NCBI RefSeq assembly: GCF_905171765.1
Contig: NC_053392.1
Location: 449,164,722 to 449,228,721, forward strand
Source of the DNA: Bufo bufo
Taxonomy: Eukaryota > Chordata > Amphibia > Anura > Bufonidae
Direction of reading: 5' to 3'
Length of the DNA stretch: 64,000 bases
The notes under the pieces were generated by a model that was not told where the DNA came from, ran no database searches, and worked only from the letters and a program-made list of their open reading frames with translations. Shown in pieces: positions 19,291-30,628 of the stretch. Position 1 is the first letter of the stretch. Each line of letters begins with the position of its first letter. A program made the translations under genes and the position numbers.

Positions 19291-20700
19291 GAAGACAGCC
19301 CGCTACTGGTTTTTCTAGGAGAAGAGGTACCGGCCCCTCTGTCTGATGAAAGAGAAGCGTCTGCCACAGTAAAAATTGCTGACAGCCTCTCCTCTAAACA
19401 GATTCAGGAGGCCAGGGAGTTAGTTAGTCAGAACATAGATGTATTCTCGGACCTCCCTGGACGCACTTCCATAATCCAGCATGACATTGTCGCTGAGCCT
19501 CAGGCAAAAGTCAGATTAAAACCATACTGGGTACCCGAGGCTCGACGACAAGCTGTATTGGAGGAGGTGCAGCTAATGTTGCAGCTAGACGTCATTGAGG
19601 AGTCAAAAAGTGAGTGGGCCAGTACCCAAGCCGGACGGGACGTTGCGGTTTTGTATTGACTTTCGAAAACTTAACGAGGTTTTCTAAATTCGATGCGTAT
19701 TCCATGCCCCGGGTGGATGAGCTTATCGAGAGGTTAGGACAAGTCCGGTATTTTTCTGTTTTGGACCTCACAAAAGGGTACTGGCAGGTGCCCTTAACGG
19801 AGGCTGTCAATGAGAAAACTGCCATCATCACGCCTGAGGGGCTGTATCAATATAAGGTCTTACCCTTTGGTCTGCATGGCTCCCCCGCCACTTTTCAGAG
19901 ACTAATGGACATTGTGCTTCGTCCACATCGTTGGTACGCTTCGACTTACTTGGACGATATTGTCATCCACAGTACCGACTGGAAAAGTCACCTACCCAAA
20001 GTGCAGGCTGTAAAAGACTGCCTTCGGAAAGCTGCCCTAACTGCTAACCCAATAAAATGAGAGATAGGGTTAGAAGGGACTAAGTACCTGGGGTATGTCA
20101 TTGGGCGCAAAGTCATCAAACCCCAAATAAACAAAATAGAGGCACTAGGCAAATAAAGTCATTCCTGGGAATGGTGGGCTATTATATGAGGTTTGTTCCC
20201 CACTTTGCCACTTTAGCCGCTCCCTTAACAGGGCTCTTGAAGGGACGAAAATCAGTGATGGTTCGCTGGGATGATCGAGCGGATGAGGCTTTTGTCGCTT
20301 TGAAGTCGGCCCTGTGTGGGTCACCGGTTTTGGAGACGCCTGACTTCAAGAGGGAGTTCGTGGTACAAACGGATGCCTCCAAAGTAGGCCTCAGTGCTTT
20401 ACTGTCTCAGGAAGTCAACGGGAGCCTAAACCAGGTACAGTATAGTGGAGAAAGAGTGCCTGACTATCAAGTGGGCACTCGAGTCTCTCCGCTACTATTT
20501 GTTGAGGAGAAAGTTCCGCCTGGTGATCAATCACTCCCCTCTCAAGTGGATGAGCCAGGCCAAAGACAGGAATGCCCGGGTCACCAGATGGTTTTTGTCT
20601 CTGCAGAACTTTAAGTTCTCGGTAGAACACAGAGCAGGCCGGTTGCAGGGAAACACGGATGCCCTGTCCCGGGTGCATTGTCTGGCATCTGTCCACCCCC
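19291..20700 (+). pseudogene. Gypsy-B reverse transcriptase and RNase H
   Basis: Follows the integrase without an LTR between. An inter-domain linker reads DSLSSKQIQEARELVSQNID, then RT: KVRLKPYWVPEARRQAVLEE, CIDFRKLNE (about 19655, in a shifted frame), YFSVLDLTKGYWQVPL (first catalytic Asp), LPFGLHGSPATFQRLMD and YLDDIVIHS (catalytic DD, about 19950). RNase H at 20340-20680 reads FVVQTDASKVGLSALLSQ, then in another frame MEKECLTIKWALESLRYYL, VEHRAGRLQGNTDALSRV. Breaks occur near 19620, 19686, 20058, 20155 and 20440. RT and RNase H copy the genomic RNA in the cytoplasmic particle; this copy cannot. Confidence 0.85.
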
Positions 20701-20726
20701 TCAGAGTTGAACAAAGAGAGGGGATA

Positions 20727-21195
20727 TGTGACACAGTGAGGGGTTGTGTCTGGCAAGGCAGGTATTTTCCTCCCAGCATGTGGGGCTGGGCTGGTTTCCA
20801 GCCAGGTGAGGTCAAATACCTGATGGGAGTTTAAGTGCCGGTTCGGTTTTTGGCAGCACCTGACTGTCCTTAAATAGGCAGCTGGGCTCAGCAGAGATGT
20901 CTCTGTTTTTGGGATCTGAGGCTTTGTGCCGTGCTGGAGGGCTTAGAGCTGCATGCTGGGGAAACTGGCCCCCTAAAGCCTGCTGTTAAATACTGGAGGC
21001 AGAACTGCCAGCAATGTGACTTGTGTTATATGAACTTTCCATTGTGTGTGAATTAACACCAAGACTGCAAAGTTACGTGCTGTTTTGTGTAATTGCCTCA
21101 AGTGTGAATAAACACTGACGTTTTGAGTTAAGAGCTTGTATTTTGCCTCTGTACTGCGCCCCCGCTTACTCTATCTACCAGAGCGAAACCCCACA
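20727..21195 (+). repeat. Gypsy-B 3' LTR
   Basis: 469 bp, tgtgacacagtg to accccaca, with AATAAA near 21112. A polypurine tract (aaagagagggga, 20713-20724) immediately precedes it. Confidence 0.88.
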
Positions 21196-21973
21196 ATATA
21201 AAATGCAAGAATCAAATGTTGACTGTGTTATCAAAGCCTTTGACAAATCAGGGAGAAAACTGGCTCATTAAAAAAGGGGCACATACAAGAGTAATCCTGC
21301 TTGGTATTTATCATTGGTAATGTTACAGAATGCTCAACATCTGAGAAAGAATAACTATCTATAATTGTTCGGTCATCTAATAATTATCTGAAACAGTGAT
21401 GTTTGGAGAATGTCAAATGCTCTTCAGCTTTAGTGCAGAGATTCATACTTTTCACAATTGTCTCGAACAGAGCCCAGTACAAGCACTCGTCATTTTCTGG
21501 CAGTTCCAGATGAATGGAGGTGCAGTGTGCATGTGCAACCCACTGCTTCATTCATTTCAGGGACCCACATTGTTGTGATTAGTGGGGATCCCAACAGTCA
21601 GACCCCACTGATGTAATAGTTATAGGGAATAACTTGATGTAACTGGAATATATCTTTGAAATTTCATTCATTTTGCTTATATTGTTAACAATGCAGATTT
21701 GTTGAATGAAAATGTGTGATGTCAAAATGTGTGATGTCAAATCCGCAGCATTCATGCCATGTGTGAACATGCCTTAAAAGGTAAGTTTTATTAATTTGTA
21801 CATTAATTGTATATTTATGGATACATATTATTAACAGTAGTGTGGAATTTTTTTCTTGTTATTGTTGCTGCCTACTGTCATAAAGTGTAGCTAGATCTGC
21901 TGAGCCACTTGAACAGATTTGACTTACGGCTACTCCTAAGGGTATCATTTATGTGTCCACCATGGTATTCTCC
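21196..21973. other. No recognisable feature
   Basis: A+T-rich unique-looking sequence between two retrotransposons. No frame above 63 codons resembles a known protein, and I see no terminal repeats. Confidence 0.5.
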
Positions 21974-22501
21974 TGTCGCAGCCAGCTCTGTGAGAAAATC
22001 TGGCAGACGTTCTTCTCTACCTGTTGCATGATGTTCTTTGTTTTGGTTTCACTTTCTCATCTCCTTTCCTTCTCTCAGCTGTCACCTATTTGCACTGATT
22101 GTCTCCCTTTATATTCCCTCCCATACTGCCTCACTTTGCGGTTTATACTTCTTCCTGGATTGTGTTCTCTGCTGGAGGCTGCTTCTCCTGATTCCTCAGA
22201 TAAGTCTGTTTCCTTTATTTGTGTTTCTTGCTGGCTTGATTGTAGGTGACCCTGACTCCGTCCGTATTAAGTGCAGAGAGCCGGTGGTCGTGTCCCCTCA
22301 CTATTATAGGGTTTTCAGGTGTCACATAGTATAAGGTACGAGGGCATGCAATCGTCTACCATAAAGATCTTTGCATGGGCATAGCAGTCAGGGAGAGCTC
22401 TTAGGGTTTTATAGGGCTCACCCATATGCTCCTTAGTTTGGGATCAAGCCAGTCGGATGTTTATTTATAAGTTCCAGCTTTCTGCAACACCATCCGTGAT
22501 A
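21974..22501 (+). repeat. Gypsy-C 5' LTR
   Basis: From tgtcgcagccagctctg to ccgtgata. The body matches the 3' LTR from 26493. The ttataaaccgccataaccg leader and the gag ATG at 22529 follow closely. Confidence 0.75.
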
Positions 22502-22528
22502 TTATAAACCGCCATAACCGTCTTAAGC

Positions 22529-23178
22529 ATGGATCCGGTTTCAGCCTTGATTGACCGCATAACGCTCAGTCTTGGGACTTTTCGCTGCCGGTCGGGGCAC
22601 GGCCCCTCCGATCGGTGGATGAATTTTTTGTAGCCCTGGGACAGATATATGATGACCCAGATCGTATTGCTCTGGCTGAATCTAAACTGCGTCTTTTATG
22701 CCAGGGTAAACAGTCCGCTGAGATATATTGTTCAGAATTTCGGAGATGGGCAGCTGATACTGGTTGGAATGATGCTGCACTCCGAAGTCAATTTTGCCAT
22801 GGTCTTTCGGAAAGATTGAAAGATGCATTTGCTTTTCATGAGAGACCAGCATCGTTAGAGTCAGCCATGTCTCTAGCTGTTCGCATAGACAGGCGTCTTA
22901 GAGAGAGAGAGGAGACTACTCCCTCCTGTCATATTCAGTCCAAGGACAGTGGGGCTGTCTCATTCAATGCGCAGGGGTCTCAGTCTCTCTCAATCTCCTC
23001 TGAGGAGATGGCCATGCAGCTGGGTTTGCTTGCCTCTGATAGTAGAGGATTCAGCTCTCAGAGGAGGCTTTGTTTCTGTTGTGGGGGTATAAATCATTTG
23101 GCTAATGTTTGCCCCTCTAGGAGATTTATGGAGTTTTCTGAGGGTAATAAAAGAAAAACTAAGAAAAAAACCCTCTAA
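22529..23178 (+). pseudogene. Gypsy-C gag
   Basis: The ATG at 22529 opens MDPVSALIDRITLSLG; an internal deletion near 22570-22610 removes the middle of gag and shifts the frame. The remaining 3' part is open for about 187 codons: LALAESKLRLLCQGKQ-like spacing (ALAESKLRLLCQGKQSAEIY), FRRWAADTGWNDAALRSQF, DRRLREREE and a CCHC knuckle CFCCGGINHLANVC near 23085. Gag forms the particle and binds RNA. The deletion makes it non-functional. Confidence 0.82.
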
Positions 23179-26100
23179 AAACTTTCCATTTGCTACTATT
23201 GGCAAGGTTGATGCGGAAATTGAAGTTTTGCCATTTACTTGTAGTTCCCGTTTTCTCCTACCTGCCAGGGTGGCGCTAGACAGGAAGAACATTGTTTGTG
23301 AGATTTTTGTAGATAGTGGAGCAGCTGTCAATCTCATTGATAATCAATTTGCAATAACGCATGGTTTCCAGGTATGCACTTTGGAAAAGGATATACCTGT
23401 TTTTGCTATCGATTCCGCTCCACTTTCTCAAAGATCGTTAAAGGGCATAGTTCACAATATCCGTTTGACTGTGGGTGATGCTCATGTTGAGGATATGTCA
23501 TGTTTCGTCCTAAGCGGATTACCTACTCCTCTAGTGTTGGGGCTACCCTGGCTCACTAAACATAACCCCACCATTGATTGGCAAGCAAGGCAAATAAATG
23601 GTTGAAGTGAGTTTTGCAGAGAGAATTGCCTCACGGCGTCTCTTTCAGAGATTTCTACCAAGACTGTGCCATCTTTACTCTCTGAATTTTCGGATGTGTT
23701 TTCCGAGAGTGGTGTCCAGGAGTTGCCCCCGCACCTGGAGTACGACTGCCCTATTAATCTCATCCCAGGCGCCAAACTGACAAAATCACGTTTATACAAT
23801 CTCTCCCAACCTGAAAGAGTCGCTATGCGTGCTTATATCTCTGAGAGCCTGAGAAAGGGACACATCCGACCCTCGAAGTCACCTGTTGCCGATGTTTTGT
23901 TTTTTTTTTTTTTAAGAAAAAAGATGGTTCTTTAAGACCTTGTCTGGATTTCAGGGAGCTGAACCGTATCACGGTTCGTGACCCATATCTGCTTCCTCTG
24001 ATCCCGGACCTGTTTAACCAGATTGTTGGGGCTAAGGTTTTTTCTAAGTTGGATTTAAGAGGGGCATACAACCTAGTCGGGGTCAGGGAAGGGGACGAAA
24101 GGAAGACGGCCTTCAATACCCCTGAGGGTCATTTCGAGAATTTGGTTATGCCCTTTGGTTTGATGAATGCTCCGGCTGTCTTCCAACATTTTGTGAACAG
24201 CATTTTTCATCATTTAGTGGGGAAATTTGTACTGGAGTATCTGGATGACATTTAGATTTTTTCTACTGATTTCAAGACTCATCGAGACCACCTACGTCAG
24301 GTCTTGCTGATTCTGCGGGATAATAAATTGTACGTTAAACTGGAAAAATGTGTGTTTGCGGCTCCAGAGATTCAATTTCTTGGTTTTCTTCTCTCCGCTT
24401 CTGGTTTTCGCATGGACCCTGAGAAGGGCCGCGCTGTGCTTGATTGGGAGCTTCCTGAGAATCAGAAGGCGCTGATGCGTTTTTTGGGTTTTGCCAATTA
24501 TTACAGAAAGTTCATTTTGAATTATTCCTCTGTTGTCAAGCCACTCACTGATATGGCTAAAAAGGGAGTAGATTTTTCTTCGTGGTCGGTAGATGCGTTT
24601 AAAGCCTTTTCTAGTATCAAAGAGAGTTTTGCTTCCTCTCCCATTTTGGTACAACCTGATGTCTCTCTACCTTTTATTGTTGAGGTGGACGCTTCTGAGG
24701 TGAGTGTGGATGCGGTCTTATCTCAGGGTCCCTCTCCTGCCAAATGGCGACCGTGTGCCTTTTTCTCTCTGCAGAGAGAAATTACGATGTGGGAGATAGG
24801 GAGTTGTTGGCCATAAAATTAGCTTTTGACGAATGGCGCCATTGGTTAGAGGGAGCCAGACACCCTATTACCGTGTTTACCGACCATAAGAATCTGGCCT
24901 ACTTGGAATCGGCCAAGCGTCTGAATCCGAGACAGGCCAGATGGTCTTTGTTCTTTTCTAGGTTTAATTTTGTTGTTACGTTCCGCCCTGGGGTTAAAAA
25001 TGTGAAGGCAGATGCCCTGTCACGTTGTTTTCCGGGAGGGGGGAACTTTGAAGACCCAGGTCCCATTTTGGCTGAAGGGGTGGTCGTCTCTGCTCTTTAT
25101 CCTGATTTGGAGGCAGAGGTTCAGGCAGCCCAGGCAGAGGCTCCTGATCTTTGTCCCCCTGGGAGTTTGTTTGTGCCTCTCGCTTTACGACACAAGGTTT
25201 TTAAGGCGCACCACGATACTGTCCTTGCTGGGCACCCGGGGAGCAGAGCCACAGTGGATCTCATTGCTCGGAGATTCTGATTGCCAGCTTTTCGTAAGAC
25301 GGTGGAGGGTTTTGTGGCAGCCTGCGAGACCTGTGCTCATGCCAAGGTCCCTCATTCACGGCCATCGGGTTCTCTCCTCCCGTTACCCATTCCTTCCCGT
25401 CCTTGGACGCATCTGTCCATGGACTTCATTACGGACCTGCCTCGTTCCTCGGGGAAGACTGTGATTCTGGTAGTAGTGGACCGTTTTAGCAAAATGGCGC
25501 ATTTCATTCCCTTTCCTGGGTTACCCAATGCTAAGACGCTGGCGCAAGCGTTTGTTGATCACATTGTTAAATTGCATGGCATTCCTTCAGACATCGTTTC
25601 TGATAGGGGCACGCAATTTGTTTCCAGATTCTGGAAGGCCTTCTGTTCTCGCTTGGGGGTACGGTTGTCGTTCTCTTCTGCTTTTCATCCGCAGTCGAAT
25701 GGTCAGACCGAACGCGTCAATCAGAATCTGGAGACAAATCTGCGCTGTTTTGTGGCGGAGAATCAGGAGGATTGGTGTTCTTTTTGTCCCTTGCTGAGTT
25801 TTCTTTAAATAACCGTCGCCAGGAGTCCTCTGATAAGTCACCATTTTTTGGTGCATATGGGTTTCATCCGCAGTTTGGGACATTCTCTGGAGACGGGTCT
25901 TCTGGTTTACCTGATGAGGAGACATTTTCCTCGTCTTTGTCATTTATTTGGCAAAAGATTCAGGGTAATCTGGAGAGGATGAGTGAGAGATATAAGCGTG
26001 TGGCGGATAAGAGACGTGTGCCTGGTCCGGACCTGAATGTGGGGGATCTGGTGTGGTTGTCTACAAAGAATATCAAACTGAAGGTTCCCTCCTGGAAGTT

Positions 26101-26492
26101 GGGTCCTAAGTTTATTGGGCCTTACAAGATCTTGTCTGTCATCAATCCCGTTGCCTTCCGTCTTGATCTTCCTCAGACTTGGAAGATCCATAATGTTTTT
26201 CACAGGTCCCTATTAAAACCTTATGTCCAACCCACTGTACCCTCCTCTTTGCCTCCTCCTCCGATTGTTGTTGATGGTAATCTTGAATTTAGGTCTCTAG
26301 GATTGTGGATTCTCGCATTATCCTCGGTTCTCTCCAGTACCTCATTTATTGGGAGGGTTATGGTCCTGAGAAGAGGATGTGGGTCCCAGAGGCGGACATT
26401 AAGGCCACTCGTCTCATCAGGGCTTTCCATAGGTCTCATCCTGAGAAGGTGGGCTCTGAGTGTCCGGAGTCCACCCGTAGAGGGAGGGGTAC
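23179..26492 (+). pseudogene. Gypsy-C pol with chromodomain, multiply broken
   Basis: Protease: EIFVDSGAAVNLIDNQFAI (23310). RT: LLSEFSDVFSESGVQELPP, a frameshift in an oligo-T run at 23900-23914, [37 protein letters not shown], then YLDDI followed by TAG (24253-24255) instead of the usual hydrophobic codon. RNase [19 protein letters not shown], a frame change near 24770, [20 protein letters not shown]. The integrase zinc finger [19 protein letters not shown] is cut by TGA (25278-25280, where the family has Trp), then SMDFITDLP, SDRGTQFVSRF, HPQSNGQTERVNQN. Frameshifts near 25790 and 26300 follow, then the chromodomain LQYLIYWEGYGPEKRMWVP. All catalytic signatures survive, but no complete protein can be made. 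Confidence 0.88.
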
Positions 26493-26788
26493 TGTCATCG
26501 ACAGCTCTGTGAGAAGATCTGGCAGACATTCTTCTCTACCTGTTGCATGATGTTCTTTGCTTTGGTTTCACTTTCTCATCTCCTTTCCTTCTATCAGCTG
26601 TCACCTATTTGCACTGATTGTCTCCCTTTATATTCCCTCCCATACTGCCTCACTTTGCGGTTTATACTTCTTCCTGGATTGTGTTCTCTGCTGGAGGCTG
26701 CTTCTCCTGATTCCTCACATAAGTCTGTTTCCTTTATTTGTGTTTCTTTATAGCTTGATTGTAGGTGACCCTGACTCCATCCGTATCC
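26493..26788 (+). repeat. Gypsy-C 3' LTR, truncated
   Basis: Starts tgtcatcgacagctctg directly after the polypurine tract and matches the 5' LTR for about 290 bp, up to ccgtat. The remaining ~230 bp of the LTR are missing, so no target duplication can be checked. Confidence 0.8.
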
Positions 26789-27083
26789 ATGTCACTAGTT
26801 GTTGATTAAACTAGACCAGTCCCATTTTTAGATTGGATAAAAAGATGGTATATGCTGAGAGAGGGATCATCTTCTTGAATCAGCTTGGGATGGTCATCTT
26901 GAAGAAAGCATCTTGAAACATCTTGAGACCTGAAGACATCTTGACCCATTGGATCCAGCCACTTGACCACCTTTTCAGCCATTGGAGGCAGCCATCTTAG
27001 GACCATTGAAACTGATTTCTGCTAGCTGACATTTTGGGTATAGTATAACCTTACCTATATTTTATAGGATAATTAATTAAGAT

Positions 27084-27116
<33 letters not shown>

Positions 27117-27776
27117 AACCATACTTTGCGTATAGTATCTGTTTTGGAATAAGATTGGGGTGTACCTGCAGCATCATCCTAAAACTTGATCCAATTCAGG
27201 GAGATTTATATGTACTGTTGGAAACACGGTATCATCTCCAAAGAACTGAATTCAGTTCTAGGCTGTTATGGTTAATTATGTATATATATTTGTATCAATA
27301 AAAGAGGAAATCTGAAATAGACCATATTTGGATTTAATTAGACATTTGTCGACTGAGAGAAATCAGGTATCAAATTGAAAAAAATATAATTTAAGGGTAT
27401 TGTCATAATAAGGCATAGTAGTGGAAATATATATACTCTAGATTATTTTGACTTTCTTAAAATTTTGCATATCATTGATTGAATTTCAATTGTCACCAAT
27501 TTTCTTATATATATTAGTTTGCACCGTATTATTGTTATTTAATAAAAATATATTTTGTTTTACAACCGCCTTCTTTTGTCATCTAACTTAGCGCAGATCG
27601 CAAGCTCGTTTTAGATTGGTATCTATGATAATAGATTAGAATCTCCTTCATTACAGATTCTAATTTATTTACATAAATAATATAGACTGTTAATTGGAGA
27701 CAGCATAAATATTCAGACAAAGTGCGTTGGTTTTCTAGCAATCACTTGTGCGTTGTGTGAAAATCGCAGCATGTTC
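26789..27776. other. Unassigned A+T-rich sequence with an AT dinucleotide run
   Basis: Contains (at)n at about 27084-27111 and several catcttga repeats near 26870-26960. The tgttgattaaac near 26798 and aataaa at 27297 could belong to an LTR, but no matching partner is present. No coding region. From about 27700 a dispersed repeat begins that continues after the Tc1-like insertion at 27779. Confidence 0.35.
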
Positions 27777-27778
27777 TA

Positions 27779-29336
27779 CAGTCGTGGCCAAAAATTTTGA
27801 GAATTACATAAATATTGGAAATTGGAAAAGTTGCTGCTTAAGTTTTTATAATAGTAATTTGCATATACTCCAGAATGTTATGAAGAGTGATCAGATGTAT
27901 TGCATAGTCCTTCTTTGCCATGAAAATTAACTTAATCGCAAAACAAAACTTTCCACTGCATTTCATTGCTGTCATTAAAGGACCTGCTGAGATCATTTCA
28001 GTAATCGTCTTGTTAACTCAGGTGAGAATGTTGACGAGCACAAGGCTGGAGATCATTATGTCAGGCTGATTGGGTTAAAATGGCAGACTTGACATGTTAA
28101 AAGGAGGGTGATGCTTGAAATCATTGTTCTTCCATTGTAAACTATGGTGACCTGCAAAGAAACGCGTGCAGCCATCATTGCGTTGCATAAAAATGGCTTC
28201 ACAGACAAGGATATTGTGGCTACTAAGATTGCACCTCAATCAACAATTTATAGGATCATCAAGAACTTCAAGGAAAGAGGTTCAATTCTTGTTAAGAAGG
28301 CTTCAGGGCGTCCAAGAAAGTCCAGCAAGCGCCAGGATCGTCTCCTAAAGAGGATTCAGCTGCGGGATCGGAATGCCACCAGTGCAGAGCTTGCTCAGGA
28401 ATGGCAGCAGGCAGGTGTGAGCGCATCTGCACGCACAGTGAGGCGAAGACTTTTGGAAGATGGCCTGGTGTCAAGAAGGGCAGCAAAGAAGCCACTTCTC
28501 TCCAAAAAAACCATCAGGGACAGATTGATCTTCTGCAGAAAGTTTGGTGAATGGACTGCTGAGGACTGGGGCAAAGTCATATTCTCCGATGAAGCCTCTT
28601 TCCGATTGTTTGGGGCATCTGGAAAAAGGCTTGTCTGGAGAAGAAAAGGTGAGCGCTACCATCAGTCCTGTGTCATGCCAACAGTAAAGCATCCTGAGAC
28701 CATTCATGTGTGGGGTTGCTTCTCAGCCAAGGGAGTGGGCTCACTCACAATTTTGCCTAAAAACACAGCCATGAATAAAGAATGGTCCCAAAACACCCTC
28801 TAACAGCAACTTCTTCCAACAATCCAACAACAGTTTGGTGAAGAACAATGCATTTTCCAGCACAATGGAGCACCGTGCCATAAGGCAAAAGTGATAACTA
28901 AGTGGGTCGGGGACCAAAACGTTGACATTTTGGGTCCATGGCCTGGAAACTCCCCAGATCTTAATCCCATTGAGAACTTGTGGTCAATTCTCAAGAGGCG
29001 GGTGGACAAACAAAAACCCACTAATTCTGACAAACTCCAAGAAGTGATTATGAAAGAATGGGTTGCTATCAGTCACGAATTGGCCCAGAAGTTGATTGAG
29101 AGCATGCCCAGTCGAATTGCAAAGGTCCTGAAAAAGAAGGGCCAACACTGCAAATACTGACGCTTTGCATAAATGTCATGTAATTGTCGATAAAAGCCTT
29201 TGAAACGTATGAAGTGCGTGTAATTACATTTCACTACATCACAGAAACAACTGAAACAAAGATCTAAAAGCAGTTTAGCAGCAAACTTTGTGAAAACTAA
29301 TATTTGTGTCATTCTCAAAACTTTTGGCCACGACTG
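27779..29336 (+). mobile_element. DD35E Tc1/mariner element
   Basis: Ends cagtcgtggccaaaa and (other strand) CAGTCGTGGCCAAAAG, flanked by TA at 27777-27778 and 29337-29338. Length 1558 bp. It is inserted in a dispersed repeat that reads through (gcagcatgttc before, tattctgcgatttctacgc after). The transposase is broken (next entry). Confidence 0.93.
28144..29160 (+). pseudogene. DD35E Tc1-like transposase, one stop and a catalytic Asp to Asn change
   Basis: The ATG at 28144 opens MVTCKETRAAIIALHKNGFT, with a paired-like helix-turn-helix, a GRP-type motif (ASGRPRKSSKRQ) and a second HTH (SARTVRRRLLEDGLVSRRA). Catalytic positions: first Asp in VIFSDEASF; the second should be Asp but reads Asn in FQHNGAPCH; Glu in [11 protein letters not shown]. 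There are 35 residues between the second site and Glu, the spacing of the Traveler (DD35E) group. TAA at 28801-28803 splits an otherwise single frame that ends at 29160. Transposase would cut and paste the element at TA; this one lacks a required metal ligand and is interrupted. Confidence 0.9.
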
Positions 29337-29338
29337 TA

Positions 29339-29709
29339 TATTCTGCGATTTCTACGCATTGCTGGTCCCATAGAGGTGAATGGAGCTGCGTGGAAATCAT
29401 ATTGCATCCGCAAGAAAGTGCGGATGCAATGCGTTTTTCACGGATGGTTACTAAGAGATGTTGTTTGTATACATTCAGTTTTTTATCACGTGCGTGCAAA
29501 ACGCATCAAAACACATTGCACCCGCATGATAAAAATTTAACAACTGAACACGATCGCAGGCAAAACTGAATGACTTTTCCTGAGAAATCATGCATTTTTC
29601 ACTGAACTCATTCGCAACGCATCCAGACCTAATCCAGACACGCTCGTCTGCATGGGACCTTAGGAGTGAGGCTGGGTGTGCCCCCTACCATAGCTTCAGA
29701 ATCTCCAAA
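29339..29709. repeat. Dispersed repeat flanking the DD35E element
   Basis: Continues the sequence at 27700-27776. Contains foldbacks such as tgcatccgcaagaaagtgcggatgca near 29403-29430. Resembles the MITE-like repeat at 4685 (terms such as aacgcatc and gcgtgcaaaacgca). Non-coding. Confidence 0.4.
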
Positions 29710-30130
29710 GCAGCTACCTACAAGAACATTTTTATTTTCTCATTTAAAAAGAAATACAAATTTTTCTCAAATGTTGGTGTGGGGGGGAATAAGCTCAAAA
29801 TGTGTTTTAGCATCCAGAGAATACACAGCTCATCAAATCTTATTGAAAACACCTGAAATAATAGTCCGAAATGCGGGATAGAGCATGTCCAGAAAGTACA
29901 TTTTTTTTGGGGGGGAGGGGGAGGTAATAGCAATACACGTATGCTCCAGAGGGTAGTATTTTAACTCAGTGAAAACTCTTGAAATACTAGACTGAAATCT
30001 GTGTCAGGACACCTCCAGACAGTGCAATTTTTATTTTTGTTTTGCAAAAAAATGAAATGGCAATACAAGTGTGCAATGCATAATGTTTTACATTTTTGAG
30101 TGAAAACATATGAAATACTACTCCAAAATC

Positions 30131-30582
30131 ATAATAACTCCCTGGATCAACGACCCATCTCTAGTAGCTATAGACTGTAATATTATTACACTCCAGAAAT
30201 ACAGCCAGGCCCCTCTTAAACTCTTTTATTAAACACCATCACCACCTCCTCAGGCAGAGAGTTCCATAGTCTCAATGCTCTTACCGTAAAGAATCCTCTT
30301 CTATGTTTGTGTACAAACCTTCTTTCCTCCAGATGCAGAGGATGTCCTCTCGTCACAGTCACAATCCTGGGGATAAATAGATGATGGGAGAGATCCTTGT
30401 ACTGACACCTGATATATTTATACATAGTTATTTGATCTACCCCGAGTCCTCTTTTTTCTAAAGTGAATAACCCTAATTTTCATAATCTTTCAGGGTACTG
30501 TAGTCCATCCGTTCCAGTTATTACTTTAGTTGCACTCCTCTGAACCCTCTCCATCTCTGCTATGTCTGTCTTGTACATGTTT
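30131..30582 (-). pseudogene. CR1-like LINE, 3' fragment
   Basis: Minus strand encodes the C-terminal tail of the ORF2 protein: EMERVQRSATKVITG, FTLEKRGLGVDQITMYKYIR, RRFVHKHRRGFFTVRALRLW, NSLPEEVVMVF. It matches the same region of the longer copy at 48111-49532, including the 3' UTR start gggtcgttgatccagggag. 5' truncated, as usual for LINEs, with a stop after the YPERL segment and a frameshift near 30216. Confidence 0.88.
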
Positions 30583-30628
30583 TACAATCCAGAGGGTAGC
30601 ATTTCAAATCTCTGTGAAAACACCTTAA

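Larger units (their letters stand above)
11992..21195 (+). mobile_element. Gypsy-B, Gmr1-like Ty3/gypsy retrotransposon
   Basis: Two related LTRs (11992-12379 and 20727-21195) flanked by atat (11988-11991 and 21196-21199). The internal order on the plus strand is gag, protease, integrase, then RT and RNase H. Integrase before RT is the copia-like order known in Gmr1-type gypsy elements of deuterostomes. The integrase coding region is split by Gypsy-A (14263-18526). All frames are broken by stops and indels, so it is a dead copy. Confidence 0.85.
21974..26788 (+). mobile_element. Gypsy-C, chromodomain Ty3/gypsy element
   Basis: 5' LTR, gag, protease, RT, RNase H, integrase and chromodomain in the standard order, then a polypurine tract (agagggaggggtac, 26479-26492) and a truncated 3' LTR. 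The protein is close to Gypsy-A over the integrase, so both belong to one chromovirus lineage. At least eight breaks. Confidence 0.88.

Noticed and set aside
26789..27340. Solo LTR of an endogenous retrovirus
   Set aside because: A TG start and an AATAAA can be pointed to, but there is no matching end, no target duplication and no second copy in the window.
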